Positions 11,289 through 21,939 of a stretch of 64,000 bases of DNA are shown here, piece by piece. A program made the position numbers and the translations under genes. Each line of letters starts with the position of its first letter. Within the stretch, counting starts at the first letter, position 1. Source of the stretch: Monoplex corrugatus (taxonomy: Eukaryota > Mollusca > Gastropoda > Littorinimorpha > Ranellidae); NCBI GenBank assembly GCA_030674185.1, contig JAPXFY010000031.1, positions 44,308,374-44,372,373 of the forward strand, in the 5' to 3' direction. The notes under the pieces were generated by a model. The model had not been told where the DNA came from and made no database searches. It saw only the letters and a program-made list of their open reading frames with translations.

Positions 11289-11485
11289 TTAAACTTTTGA
11301 CTCCCGCACTCTGTCCACCAGCATCCTTCATTGTCAACCAACCATGCTAGCAAAGCAAAAATTTAACCCTTTGATTCCCTCACCTCATCCATCAGCTTCC
11401 TGCAGGAAGTTGGTGAACAGGGTGAACGAGTCAAAGGTTAAAACTTTGGCAGTAGGTGGATAGGTTGCGGGAGTCAAAGGGTTAA
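11289..11485. mobile_element. TTAA-flanked palindromic MITE, copy 2
   Basis: Same nested-palindrome design as at 3718-3895. Outer arms contain TTGACTCCCGCAC and its complement, with an inner palindrome around TTCCTGCAGGAAG. The left terminus is slightly mutated (TTAAACTTTTGAC). TTAA occurs at both ends. Confidence 0.8.
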
Positions 11486-12049
11486 GAGACAAACACTTGT
11501 TTGATTTTCATCATTTGCTCGATCTTCCTCTCCTCTCCCCTCCCCTCTCCCAGTTTATTTCACCTTTCTCAATATTTCTGTAAAACAAGTATCCCCCCAC
11601 CCCCACCCCACTTTGTGTCTAAAATCATTTTAAGTGACTAGAAGTTAGATCAATGACTTCCACTACACACACTGAGTGGTGTTACTCTAAAACTCTCGAA
11701 ACAGCTCATATTTCACCGACAATGTTCTCTTACGTGTACAAATCGATCTTCAGTAAAGCTTTTGATCGACCGAATGTATTCCATGTTATGCAAACTTGAT
11801 AGCCCGCTGTTCTAACCAGAAACGTATAAAAGAAAAGAATAAGAACGGCTATGTGACTGATGGAATATGACGCTTCTGTCTTTTTTTTTTTTTTTTTTTT
11901 ACGTCATTTAAATACGTTTTTTTGTTTTTGTTTTTGTTTTTGTTTTTGTTTTTTTTCATCGCGTGTTTTTGGTTTCTATTTGCTGAAACACGGGCAGTTA
12001 CTTTGAATCAAGTTTCAGTTATCTAAAGCTATCTTATTATTATCATCAT
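11486..12049. other. Unannotated; T-rich, one repeat relic
   Basis: A pyrimidine-rich patch (11520-11560), a C-rich patch (11594-11608) and a T-run with GTTTTT repeats (11880-11955) are the only structures. The sequence about 11955-12010 resembles the end of the inverted-repeat family (compare GCGGGCAGTcAAACTTG near 820). No gene is seen. Confidence 0.4.
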
Positions 12050-12059
12050 CATTATTGTT

Positions 12060-12116
12060 ATAATGCTACCAATTTTGAAGAACAAGGTCTCCCAACAGTG
12101 TAAAAATCGCTACTCA
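12060..12116 (-). repeat. Penelope element 3' terminal direct repeat
   Basis: This 57-bp sequence (AATGCTACCAATTTTGAAG ... ATCGCTACTCA on the plus strand) is identical to 14650-14706. It corresponds to the short pseudo-LTRs of Penelope-like elements. Confidence 0.9.
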
Positions 12117-12175
12117 CAGTTCCGTAGCTTTCGATGGCGTTCTCGCCATCTTCGTCAGCGCTCTAATGCTGTCTG
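12117..12175 (-). ncRNA. Hammerhead-ribozyme-like motif at the Penelope 3' end
   Basis: On the minus strand the order is GCGCTGACGA, then A, a 7-bp stem GATGGCG / CGCCATC closed by AGAA, then GAAAGC. This matches the hammerhead core elements CUGANGA and GAAA around stem II, and hammerhead motifs are known in terminal regions of Penelope-like elements. Two features deviate: there is an extra A between core and stem, and I could not place the conserved UH cleavage site after a convincing stem III (GCTAC / GTAGC can pair but is followed by GA). Treat it as a relic or variant motif. Confidence 0.45.
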
Positions 12176-12188
12176 CGTGAATCTCTAC

Positions 12189-14675
12189 TCAGATCTCGCG
12201 AACATGGGATGAACCCAGTTCACGAGATCGAATCAGAGAATGGTACACCGGGGGCAGGGTGTAACGGCCCCGGTCCCTGTTGAGCGGGGGGTTGGTGGCT
12301 GCGATGTAGATGGCCTCCTTGACTCCTCGCTGGAACCACTTATTTTCTCTGTCCAGGATGTTGACATTGTCCGCACTGAATTGATGTTTTTCGGCGTGTA
12401 GGTGAGCTCCTACTGGAGAAGAGTCCCTCTTGTGTTCTGTTAGTCTCTTCTGAAGGGGGCGTTCAGTTTCACCGACATAATGTTGGTTACAGTCCTGGCA
12501 GTCTATTCTGTATATAATGCCAGCTTTGTCGAGTTTGCTGGTTTTGTCCTTGGGGGTGACCAGCTGGCTGCGTATGGTGTTGGAAGGTTTGGAATGTACA
12601 GCCACCCCCAGTTTTCTGATCTTTCTGGACAGAGCGTCACTCACACCTCCTACGTATGGGATGGTGATGTGTCCCTTGCGCTGGTGTTGTTTCACTGGCT
12701 GTTGGGATGCGGTGTTGGATTTCCTGCCTCCCGGGCTGTTCCAGGCCCACTTTTTGTAGCCCGAGATGGTGAGCACTTTTTTCAGGTGGTTTGTCTCCTT
12801 GTCTTTTGCCTCTTGGGTACTGCATATGGTGTTAGCTCTGTGGGTAAGGGTTCGAATCACTCCCAGTTTGTGTTCAAGGGGCTGGTGGCTGTCGAACTGT
12901 AAATATTGGTCCGTATGAGTTGGTTTACGGTAGACCGAGAAGGATAGAATGCCATCAGTTCTGGTGATGAGGGTGTCCAGCATGGCTATGGAGTTGTTCT
13001 GTTCCACTTCCCTCGTGAATTTGATGGCTGGGTGTTGGTTGTTCAGATGTTCTGTGAACTGTTCGACCAGTTGCTGGGGGAGGATAGTCATGGTGTCGTC
13101 TACGTAGCGCCCCCAGTATCGTGGTGGGGAGTGGAAAGAAGCCAATGCTTTCTCTTCAAAATCCTCCATGAACAGGTTGGCTACTATTGGGCTTACTGGG
13201 GAGCCCATGGCTGCTCCTTCTTTTTGTTGGTAGAATTCACCTTGGAAGGTGAAGTAGGTGGTGGTGAGGCAGCAGGACAAGAGTTCACATACGTCGTCCA
13301 CTGTGAGAGATGTACGTTGGTGGAGGGTTTGGTCGTTTTGTAACCTTCGGCGTATGATCTCTATGCTTTCTTTCACTGGTACGCTGGTAAATAGGGCAGA
13401 GACATCATATGACACAAGGAGTTCATCATGAGCGAGGGTGTAGTTACTCAGTTTTTCCACTAGGTCAGCACTGTTGTGGATGTGATGATCTGTGTGTCCT
13501 ACGAGAGGTGATAGGATGTCCGCCACAAATCTAGCCGTCTCATACATGATGGAACCTCTGGATGCGACTATGGGACGGAGGGGGACTTCTTTCTTGTGGA
13601 CTTTGGGTAGACCATAAAACTTGGGGACGTCGGACACAGTTGGGTATAATTTCCTGTACTGTTCTAATGACAGGCGGTCCGTCTCTTTCAGGCGTTTCAG
13701 TGTGTCTTTCAGTTTGTTGGAAAACTTGGAAGTAGGATCTTTCTTGAGGCGTTCATATGTTGTAGTATCTTCCAGAAGTTTGCTTGCCTTCTCATAGTAC
13801 ATGGGTCTAGGCATGATGACTGTGGCACGACCTTTGTCAGCTGGTAGGATCATCGTGGCGTGTTCGTTCTTTAAATCCGCCAGAGCCCGTCTTTGGTCCG
13901 GTGTTAAGTTGGATTTCGGTAGTTTGGCCTGTTTCATGATTCTGACACAGTCTGATCTTAAGTGTGTGGCTTCTTCTGAATTAGGGCCAATATACCTGCA
14001 AGCTGTTTCAATGCTTGTGATGAGGTCTACCACTGGAAGCTTGTTAGGGACTACGGCGAAATTTAGTCCTTTCTCTAGTACTTCCTGTTCAGGTTTAGTG
14101 AGTTGGCGATCTGATAGATTGATCACCCACCTCTCTTTGGTCTTTCTTTTTGTTTCTTCCGGTACAGGTGTAATCTCGCTTTTGTCATTCTGTTGTCTCC
14201 TGTTGTTTTTTGGTGCTAGAAGTTCGAATTTCTTTCGATGGCGTTGGCGTACTTTGTCCCATTCTATTCGTCGTGTGTTGTTTAGCCACTCTTTGATTTC
14301 GGAGAGCATAGCATCTGGTAGTGTGCTAGAGCTCAGTCTTTCCTCGAGGTCTTGGATTTTCCCTTCCAGACAAGTGATGCGGGTGTTGATTTGCTTGATG
14401 CGTTCGTTCATGAGTGCTCGTTGTGCCTGATTGATGATATTATTTGCTGCTGTTCCTTTCATCGGAGTTTTGATTTTTAGGCTGGTGGGAAAGACGCCGT
14501 GATGTTTGCAGTGCAGTGTGAAGTGTAGATGGTTCCTGAACTTCGCTAGGGAGCGGTGTAATTTCTCTGATTCACGAAAGGTAGTGATGATCGTCCGATC
14601 GTAATCGCGAATGAGACGTAGGGGAAGTTTCAACAGTTGGGGGGTAGACATAATGCTACCAATTTTGAAGAACAA
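12189..14675 (-). CDS. Penelope-like reverse transcriptase with GIY-YIG endonuclease
   Basis: The single uninterrupted ORF is 828 codons. The likely natural start is the internal ATG at 14651 (protein begins MSTPQLLKLPLRL), which sits exactly at the edge of the 5' terminal repeat. The product copies the element's RNA into DNA and nicks the target. An N-terminal basic region contains HCKHHGVFPTSL (about residues 54-66). A possible coiled coil follows (about 90-120). The reverse transcriptase shows motif A YDVSALFTSVP (about 420), GAAMGSPVSPIVANLF (about 485) and catalytic YVDD (about 520). A C-terminal GIY-YIG endonuclease shows IIYRIDCQDC..HYVGETERPLQKRL (about 717-745). This domain order defines canonical Penelope-like elements. 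I see no frameshift or internal stop, so it may be active. Confidence in the family is high; activity is inferred. Confidence 0.93.
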   Translation of the reverse strand: MFFKIGSIMSTPQLLKLPLRLIRDYDRTIITTFRESEKLHRSLAKFRNHLHFTLHCKHHGVFPTSLKIKTPMKGTAANNIINQAQRALMNERIKQINTRITCLEGKIQDLEERLSSSTLPDAMLSEIKEWLNNTRRIEWDKVRQRHRKKFELLAPKNNRRQQNDKSEITPVPEETKRKTKERWVINLSDRQLTKPEQEVLEKGLNFAVVPNKLPVVDLITSIETACRYIGPNSEEATHLRSDCVRIMKQAKLPKSNLTPDQRRALADLKNEHATMILPADKGRATVIMPRPMYYEKASKLLEDTTTYERLKKDPTSKFSNKLKDTLKRLKETDRLSLEQYRKLYPTVSDVPKFYGLPKVHKKEVPLRPIVASRGSIMYETARFVADILSPLVGHTDHHIHNSADLVEKLSNYTLAHDELLVSYDVSALFTSVPVKESIEIIRRRLQNDQTLHQRTSLTVDDVCELLSCCLTTTYFTFQGEFYQQKEGAAMGSPVSPIVANLFMEDFEEKALASFHSPPRYWGRYVDDTMTILPQQLVEQFTEHLNNQHPAIKFTREVEQNNSIAMLDTLITRTDGILSFSVYRKPTHTDQYLQFDSHQPLEHKLGVIRTLTHRANTICSTQEAKDKETNHLKKVLTISGYKKWAWNSPGGRKSNTASQQPVKQHQRKGHITIPYVGGVSDALSRKIRKLGVAVHSKPSNTIRSQLVTPKDKTSKLDKAGIIYRIDCQDCNQHYVGETERPLQKRLTEHKRDSSPVGAHLHAEKHQFSADNVNILDRENKWFQRGVKEAIYIAATNPPLNRDRGRYTLPPVYHSLIRSRELGSSHVREI

Positions 14676-14706
14676 GGTCTCCCAACAGTGTAAAAATCGC
14701 TACTCA
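14650..14706 (-). repeat. Penelope element 5' terminal direct repeat
   Basis: Identical 57-bp partner of 12060-12116. Its inner end contains the ATG of the ORF, so the 5' untranslated region is essentially the terminal repeat itself. Confidence 0.9.
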
Positions 14707-14716
14707 TTATTGTTAT

Positions 14717-15343
14717 TACTATTGTTGTTGTTGTTGTTTTGGACTATTGTTGTTGTTGTTTTGGGTGTGTATTTTTAAGGGGTCGAGGGTCATAGACGGC
14801 ACATACACACACACTTGAACATAATGTTATGATTTAAATGTTCTGTGTTCTTCTCTATAATTCTAGAGTGAAATAATACAAGCTGGTTGTTCCAATACCT
14901 TCGTTTTTGTGAGATTTTAAAAAAGTGCTGCCGGCTTGTATATAAAATGGGCACTTTAGGACCCACAGAGAGAGAGAGATGGGTGGGTGGGTGGGTGAGC
15001 GAGTGGGTGAGGGATGCATTTGAGAGGGTGGGTGAAGGATGCATTTGAGAAAGGATCAAAACAGAAATCGAAATGGAAATCGTGTTGCTTTTAGCACAGC
15101 ACAGCCGACCACTAAGACCATATCAGGGCTACCGCCACGTAAAAAAATCCAAGTCTAATTGAAAAGCCAACAGTTAATAACGAAGTATATGGAGAATCAG
15201 TGTGGTGATCCAAGCTGGTCAATATTACTGGTGATATACACTGAGGATATTTTCGTGTTTGTATGGCTGAACTTGCTGCTGTTTTGCAAGAGAATTACAC
15301 GAACAATAACCTTCAGTTCGTCATATCATCATGTCTTCTTGGA
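14717..15343. other. Unannotated; GTT, GGTG and GA simple repeats
   Basis: GTT repeats (14720-14765) and GGTGGGTGAG-type repeats (14980-15040) occur. A short fragment (AGCCGACCACTAAGACCATATCAGGGCTACC, 15101-15131) resembles a Rep550 head variant also seen near 22365. No gene is recognised. Confidence 0.5.
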
Positions 15344-15896
15344 TGTTGTTATTATTTCTGCTTAAAGTCCAGCTGACTGCACAGAACCATATCAGGGCTA
15401 TAACCATTTCAAAACATAGACAATACCTCACTGGTGAAAAAAAAAACTCGAAAAAAAAATTATGCACAATTATCAATACGTTGGCGTACATAATCTAAGG
15501 ATATGCCACTGGCGTTGACCATTCCGTCCGATTTATCACCAGGGGAATAAAAACCAAAACAAAACAAAAAACATTACAGGTTTCAGTATAACTAAGGACA
15601 TCAATATATAAGAATAGAACTAAATCACCTTAAATAGCTTCTGCTCATCGCATTTCCTTCGCGTCAAAACTGCAGTTATGCATGTACCCAATTATCAATC
15701 CTAAGAAGATGTAAGACTTTACAGAACACACACAGGTGAATGGACCAGCAAGGCAGAAAATGATAAGAAATGACAGCAAGCAAAGGAGGAAGAAAGAAAC
15801 AAAGAGAGTGACAAAAAAGAGGAAATTTCTAGCACATAATTTCCAGAAGGTGGGGATACTATTCGTACTGGAAGAGTCCCCGGCATCCCCACGGAG
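15344..15896 (+). mobile_element. Rep550 copy 3
   Basis: Full-length copy: head TTAAAGTCCAGCTGACTGC, middle GGCGTTGACCATTCCGTCC, tail CCCCGGCATCCCCACGGAG. Several small indels compared with copy 2. Confidence 0.82.
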
Positions 15897-16312
15897 AAGT
15901 CCTCATGTTGTTGATGTGAGCTGAAGGCAGAGACGTCAATTTACTCACAAGATCTACCACTCCCTTCGTACTTAAAAGGCAAGGCTTGTGACAAACGTTA
16001 TGAACACAAGCACAGTTTTACAAAAGGGAAATTCGAAGAGAAAAAGAAAAAAAATATAGAAGTTTACGGAAACGTGAAACACTCAGCATGCACGCCCACA
16101 GAAAACGTAGTTCGCAGACTATTCCTAACGCCTGCACAGTGTGGGCGAAAGAACGCGCAAACACGCACTCCAAAATTATCTGAACGCTTAACAAAATTAA
16201 ACATCATCTTTGCGACTACTCAAAGGAACACAGGACCCAAACCTGAATTAAAAAAGTAAATGCCCGTATAGTTGTGACAATATGCTAGCACATTTTCTTC
16301 AGAGACAGGCAG
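15897..16312. other. Unannotated unique sequence
   Basis: No splice-bounded exon, repeat or RNA gene could be supported. Confidence 0.4.
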
Positions 16313-16683
16313 TCAGACACACACTCCATACAAACACAAGACACACACTCCATACAAACACAAGACACACTCCATACAAACACAAGACACACTCCATACA
16401 AACACAAGACACACACTCCATACAAACACAAGACACACACTCCATACAAACACAAGACACACTCCATACAAACACAAGACACACACTCCATACAAACACA
16501 AGACACACACTCCATACAAACACAAGACACACACTCCATACAAACACAAGACACACACTCCATACAAACACAAGACACACACTCCATACAAACACAAGAC
16601 ACACACTCCATACAAACACAAGACACACACTCCATACAAACACAAGACACACACTCCATACAAAACAAGACACACATTCCATA
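16313..16683. repeat. 24-bp minisatellite, about 15 copies
   Basis: The tandem unit is ACTCCATACAAACACAAGACACAC, with 22-bp variants lacking one AC. The array is nearly homogeneous, and the open frames on both strands are repeat artefacts. Confidence 0.95.
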
Positions 16684-16748
16684 CAAAAGTCCATATAAAA
16701 AGAGGTCCCCCGGTTTTTTTGTTGTTTTTTTTAAAGCGGAGGTTACTA

Positions 16749-17303
16749 TTATTGTTATTTTTGTTTACAAAGCCCAGCTGATTGTATAGAGCCACATCAG
16801 GGCTATAACCTGTTTCAAATCACACAATTCTTCAACAGGGGAAAAAACAGAAAATTTAAGTACAAATATCAGTGCATTCGCGCCACATAATCTAAGGAGA
16901 TGCCCCTGGCGTTGACCACTCCGTCCAATTTATCACACAGGGGATATAAAAAAATATATATCTCAATACAAATTCAAGCATAACGTAACTAAGGACACTA
17001 AAAGATGTATAAAAATGGGCATAAATTCTCTAAAATTAGTTCCGCATATCTCATTTCCCTAGAGCCAAAAATGCACTTAATACATGTCCCCAATTATCAA
17101 TCCTAAGAAAAAGTACGTGAGACTTTATCGAACACATACAGGTGAATGGACCAGGAAGGCAGAAAATGATAGGAAGAAATGACAGAAAGCAAAGGAACAA
17201 GGCAGAAACAAAGAGAGTGACAGAAAAAGAAATTTCTAGCACAGAATTTCTAAAAGGTGGGGGATACTATTTATACTGAAAGAGCCCCCAGCATCCCCAC
17301 GGA
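16749..17303 (+). mobile_element. Rep550 copy 4
   Basis: Full-length copy with a TTTACAAAGCCCAGCTGATT head, GGCGTTGACCACTCCGTCC and a CCCCAGCATCCCCACGGAG tail. It lies about 115 bp upstream of the first visible exon of the main gene. Confidence 0.85.
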
Positions 17304-17419
17304 GAAAAGAGCGAAGGGTTAAAAAATGGAATAACAAACATATTCTTTACAGATGACTTTCTTACTCTTATTCCTTTCCGTTTCATAACATTGTCCTCTC
17401 TGTTGTTTTTGATTTACAG

Positions 17420-17617
17420 ATTTGTCACGATACATCAACATCACATTATAACCCGGAAATGCATGAAAACTCAGACGACAGGTTTAGCCAATCACAGCGC
17501 CGGAGAGTACGGGGAAGGCGACAGCGTCCTTCCCGAAACTCCCAGTCTCCCATTCTGTCATTGGCCGAGAGGATCGTGATCGCTAAACTGGATCCAGAAA
17601 ACTTTTCCATGCAGACG
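17420..17617 (+). CDS. Exon of a large disordered-protein gene (first visible exon)
   Basis: The acceptor TTTTGATTTACAG ends at 17419 and the donor ACG|GTATGT begins at 17618. The 198-bp exon is open in one frame (66 codons) and phase 0 at both ends. It reads ICHDTSTSHYNPEMHENSDD, then an Arg-rich stretch (RRRVRGRRQRPSR), then SLAERIVIAKLDPENFSMQT. Translation could start at the ATG at 17459, or upstream exons may exist outside the recognised sequence, because the frame stays open to the acceptor. It joins in frame to the exon at 18756. I do not recognise the family. The Arg-rich segment could bind nucleic acid or act in nuclear import; that is inference only. Confidence 0.7.
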
Positions 17618-17742
17618 GTATGTATCATGGGTTATTGGTCCAGTCAGTGGCGAAATATGTTCTGATCACTTATTTCAAAAAATGTAAATGGGAATTTTTC
17701 CTGAAAACATTCGGAGACAACTCTTTCCACTGCCGTGATCTT

Positions 17743-17954
17743 TTAATCTTTTGACTCCCACACCCTATCCACCAACTACAAAAAATTTACCCTTTGACTC
17801 CCTCACACTATCCACCAGCTCCCTCACCCTATCCACCTGCTACCTGCAGGAAGCTAGTGGTTAGGGTAAGGAGTCAAAGGGTTAGGTTTTTGTTTTGCAA
17901 CATAGTTGAAAATGCAGGACGCTAGTAGACAGGGTACGGGAATCAAAGGGTTAA
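17743..17954. mobile_element. TTAA-flanked palindromic MITE, copy 3
   Basis: Nested palindrome as in the other copies, with outer TTTTGACTCCCACACCCTAT against its complement. An extra partial inner repeat (CTCCCTCACCCTATCCACC twice) makes it slightly longer. It lies inside intron 1, and the right flank reads TTAATTAA. Confidence 0.78.
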
Positions 17955-18149
17955 TTAACGTTTGTCGAGTGCACATGGGATCGTCTCATGCGAAAGACTG
18001 AATGATGGTGATGCGGTGCCAAAAGTAGCAGCGATGTGTCCATGGTAGTCCGTTTCCAGGTTAAGATGACGATGTTGCAGTCTTCTACTTCTTCATCATA
18101 CAAGAAGATTAAACAATCATGTTTGTAGATAACGATTGTTACCGTATGT

Positions 18150-18150
<1 letters not shown>

Positions 18151-18211
<61 letters not shown>

Positions 18212-18228
18212 TGTGTGTGTTTTTACTT

Positions 18229-18301
<73 letters not shown>

Positions 18302-18319
18302 TGTGTGTGTTTTTACCTT

Positions 18320-18355
<36 letters not shown>

Positions 18356-18427
18356 ACCTTTTTAGTGTGTGTGTGTGTGTGTGTGTGTGTTTTACCTTTT
18401 TAGTGGGTGTGTGTGTGTGTGTGTTAC

Positions 18428-18465
<38 letters not shown>

Positions 18466-18672
18466 GGTGTGTGTGTGTGTGTGTGTTGTGTGTGTTTTCG
18501 TTTCTTCTTTTTCAATATTTTTTAACAAAAGGGACATTGCTTTATATCGACCAGAACTGGGGAGGTGTGTGTATCTGTGGCTGCGTCTCTCTCTCTCTCT
18601 CTCGCTCCCCCCCCCCTTGTGTGTGTGCGTGTGTGTGTGTGTGTGTGCGTGTGTGTGTGTGTGTGTCGTTGT
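18151..18672. repeat. Long interrupted (GT)n array with TTTTACCTTTTTAG spacers
   Basis: GT runs are separated by recurring GTTTTTACCTTTTTAGTG spacers (about 18218, 18310, 18352, 18390), showing that a GT-plus-spacer unit was itself amplified. A CT/C-rich patch and further GT repeats extend to about 18672. Confidence 0.92.
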
Positions 18673-18755
18673 GTCTGTGCGTGTCTGTGTTACCAAAATA
18701 AGATTTTTCTCAGCTGTTTCCGAGACTGGTTTTCTGTCTGTTTTTGACTTTTCAG

Positions 18756-21178
18756 ACAAGATCGAAAGAAGTGCAGCAAGCGGTGTCCATGACCCCACGA
18801 CCCCCTCTGGCAGAACTCATCAAGCAGTACCGCAGTATGGAGTCAGAGGAACAGGAGCTGGGCCAATCCCTGATGGACCAGGTGAAAGAAACGCAAGGTC
18901 ACATGAGGCAGGTGGCCAGTGGGATCCAACGTCCAGACCCATCGCAAAGCCTGGAGCACAGCCACGTGGCTGACCCATCAGTCTTACAAAGGGTGGAACA
19001 GTGGCGTCAAGTCCACTCATCAGAATGGCAAGGGGTGGACCAAAACCCTTCAGCCAGCCAATCAGCATCACAGACAGCGGGGCCAAGCCGTGCAGCCGAC
19101 CAATCAAATTCAAAAGGGGTGGAGCAAAACCGTGCTTTCAACCAACCATCATTAGACGGGCTGACACACAGTGACCATGTCAACCAAACCACTTCACAAC
19201 GAGTGGACCAACGTTTCACAGCCACCCACTCGATGCCAAATGGAGAAAACCACGGTGAAGACAAACTCGTCACCCAAACAGACCCAGTGTCTTCTGAACC
19301 ACAGCGCTCAGGACAAGATATCTCTGATAAGATATCAACGAGCACAAAAGCCTGTTTGAGTACAAACGCAGAGACAACAGTTCAGTTTCAGAGGACAACA
19401 GCTGGGCCAGAGAAGATGACTGATAATGTATTCAACGAAGAAGAAGAAAACATCAAAGAAACCCCAGAAAACAACGGTGATGTCCATTCCTCGCTTCCAC
19501 CAAAAGAAAATAACAATCACGCAAGCCATGAAAATTCCGAAGAACTATCGTCAAAAGTAGAAGAAAACGGTCAGGCGTGTCACGAAACCCCGGACAGTCG
19601 CTGTCAGAAAAGCGAGCAGCGTATCTTCAGAGGTTTACCAGGACATCTAACGACAGTAAAATGCCCCCACACAGAAAAGACAAGGTCAAGAAACACAGAC
19701 CAGACGTGGGACTGACCGGAAATCGTCAGATACGTAACGAGAAACCCAACGTAACAGGTGACAGATCGCTAAATGACAAACTGTCAAACATACACATACA
19801 ACATTCTCCACAGTTCTCAGAAAAGGCCGAGGACAATGAACTGAAAGTTACAAGGAATGATACACTACACACAGCACTGCCGATGATACAGACCAACAGC
19901 ATGCATGGGACAGTGAACAAAGTGGACCCTTGTGTCCCGACGACCACTTCTTTCTTATTGCCATCCATACAGCCGTCAGCAAAACACACTGAGGCCAACG
20001 TGGACAGCCATCACAACCAACATGCATGGACAGACTGGCAGCAACACGTCCCACAAGACAGGGAAAGTGGACAAAGCAATGATGATGACAAACGGGCTGG
20101 CAGTCCTCCTCTATCGACCGCCAAACAGCAGCCCAGCACTGCGTCACACGCGGAGCAAAAAACCTGCAGAGAATGTGGTTCACTATGTCATAACTGCGGG
20201 CCAGGTCCAGACAGCACACCAGACGGTCAAGGTGACAAACAAACCCAACTTCAACAGAAATCTGAAACGTCCCAGTCTTCGACAGAGAAATCAGACACAG
20301 ATGCTGCAAACGGCAGAAACGAAAACCAACGTCAAGAGGACTTACTACAGCCAAACGCCTTGCCAACGCCAAAGGCCAACCAATCCCCTGACAGTAATAT
20401 AACACAAATACCTAACGACAACAACACAGCAGGAAGGAAAGAAGGGGACGCAAAATACAACACGAACAAACCAGTGACTGCCTTGGAATCGTCTCACACC
20501 TTCCCCCAACCAGACCCGGACAACCAAACAGACGTAAACCGATTTCATGAAGCCTCTGACGACAGCCATCACGCCAAATCCCCCAAGCAAGGCCGAGGCG
20601 ACACAACGACAAAGACAGAAAGAAACAAGAAACAATCAGGTGTTGTGGAATACGGTGACCAGATCGATATCAAAATCAGCTCACGAGGGGACGTGCATAT
20701 TTCTGCATATTCCGGGCAGAGCATCGTCAACAAATCAAACGCAGGCGATGACAGCGAAATCCTTCAGGTGTCGGATGAAAATAGACCCAAGGACAGACAT
20801 GTTCGTGCAAAACACAAGATACAAACTGTGAGGAAAGTGAAAGTCACTGACAAAATCCATACGAACAAACCATCACAGACAGAGGGCTCTGAAAATAGCA
20901 ACCATGGAACAGAATCTGACATCACCCACGACAAGGTGACCACCAATCCAGAACAAGTAACGGCTAAAAGAAACGCTTTTAAGACCTCAGGAAACGGAAG
21001 CCATAGTGTAAAACGTACACAGAGAACAACAAAGCCAGAAATTCGCCGTCATGTCATCGAAACCCCGCAGAAGAAGACCCCGCACATCCCCGTGAAACCC
21101 CTTCACCACGCAGTGCGATATCAACACCACCACCCTAGACATCAGACAGCACACCCTTACCGACATCATCGAAACATC

Positions 21179-21218
<40 letters not shown>

Positions 21219-21688
21219 TCGTCTTCCACGGATGACAGAATCTACGATTTTATCGGCTTACCTCGGCGGAGGTCGTACACACTACCCGAGGTTATACACA
21301 GAAAACCGTTATCTCGAGACACCTTTAGAATGCGCTACAGAGTTGACGATCAAGGCTTTGACAATGTCAACAAGAACGGGAAACTTGTATTACCAGAACT
21401 TGTCAATCCTCAACGAAAACTGCATCCTTTTCTACCTGCCGATTCCGTGGCAAAGACTTCTTGGGGTCTGTATGGCAGGCACCACACTGTAGACGACTCA
21501 CACCCCTCCTTGCTTAAACTGCCCGTGCTGATGGGGCCGAGGGCGTTATTACATCAATATCTGACGCGCGCGGTCTGGGAAGGTCAAGGATGCCGGGGTC
21601 GTCGGGTCAAGGTCACGTGAAGCTGCCTCATCTGAGTCAAACTGGCAGTTTGGTGGGGCGCGGACAACCTGCTGCTGAAGGGAAAACT
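18756..21688 (+). CDS. Giant exon of the disordered-protein gene (three apparent 1-base frameshifts)
   Basis: The acceptor TTTTGACTTTTCAG ends at 18755 and the donor ACT|GTGAGT begins at 21689, giving a 2933-bp exon. Coding runs in three consecutive open stretches: 18756 to about 19665, about 19665 to 21100, and about 21100 to 21535, returning to the second frame for the end. Each switch coincides with a homopolymer: CCCCC (19664-19668), CCCC (21098-21101) and GGGG (21533-21536). The length is one base short of a multiple of three, as one net lost base predicts. The protein is rich in Gln, Asn, Ser, Thr and His. It has loosely repeated 'SQxVDQ..NQ' segments (about 18960-19230), a Cys cluster CRECGSLCHNCG (near 20175), an Asp run (21180-21217) followed by SSSTDD, and a more ordered C-terminal part (RIYDFIGLPRRRSYTLPEV). 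Family unknown; a scaffold-like, mostly disordered protein is likely. Confidence 0.72.
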
Positions 21689-21939
21689 GTGAGTATACTG
21701 TGTCTATCTGCCTGTCTGCCAGTCTGTCTGCCCGCCTACCTCCAATTCTATCCACTGTGTACTGAAACAAATGTTCTTGTCTATTTTCCTTCAAGATGCA
21801 ATCTTTTGTTACTCTCACCAAGTTATGAAACAGCATAATATTTGCATATTAATATCTACAACACCCGGTTCATGTTCATGATTTGATTTTTGTTCCTCCT
21901 ATGTAAGTAGAAACACATGCATACAGACAAAAGAAAGAA

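Larger units (their letters stand above)
12050..14716 (-). mobile_element. Apparently complete Penelope-like retroelement
   Basis: The element lies on the minus strand. It has one long intact ORF and 57-bp identical direct repeats at its ends (12060-12116 and 14650-14706). CATTATTGTTAT overlaps both outer edges (12050-12061 and 14705-14716), consistent with a target-site duplication of about 10-12 bp. A hammerhead-like hairpin lies just inside the 3' repeat. The intact ORF, identical repeats and visible target duplication imply a recent insertion. Confidence 0.88.
17618..18755 (+). other. Intron 1 of the disordered-protein gene
   Basis: GTATGT donor at 17618 and TTTTTGACTTTTCAG acceptor ending at 18755. 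The intron holds a MITE (17743-17954) and a long interrupted GT array. Confidence 0.7.

Noticed and set aside
12480..14430. Plus-strand open frames of 80-209 codons opposite the Penelope ORF
   Set aside because: Antisense shadows of the reverse transcriptase ORF; no independent support.
20160..20200. Zinc-finger domain suggested by CRECGSLCHNCG
   Set aside because: Cys spacing (CxxC, then CxxC after three residues) is too compact and isolated, with no further ligands or known zinc-binding fold nearby.
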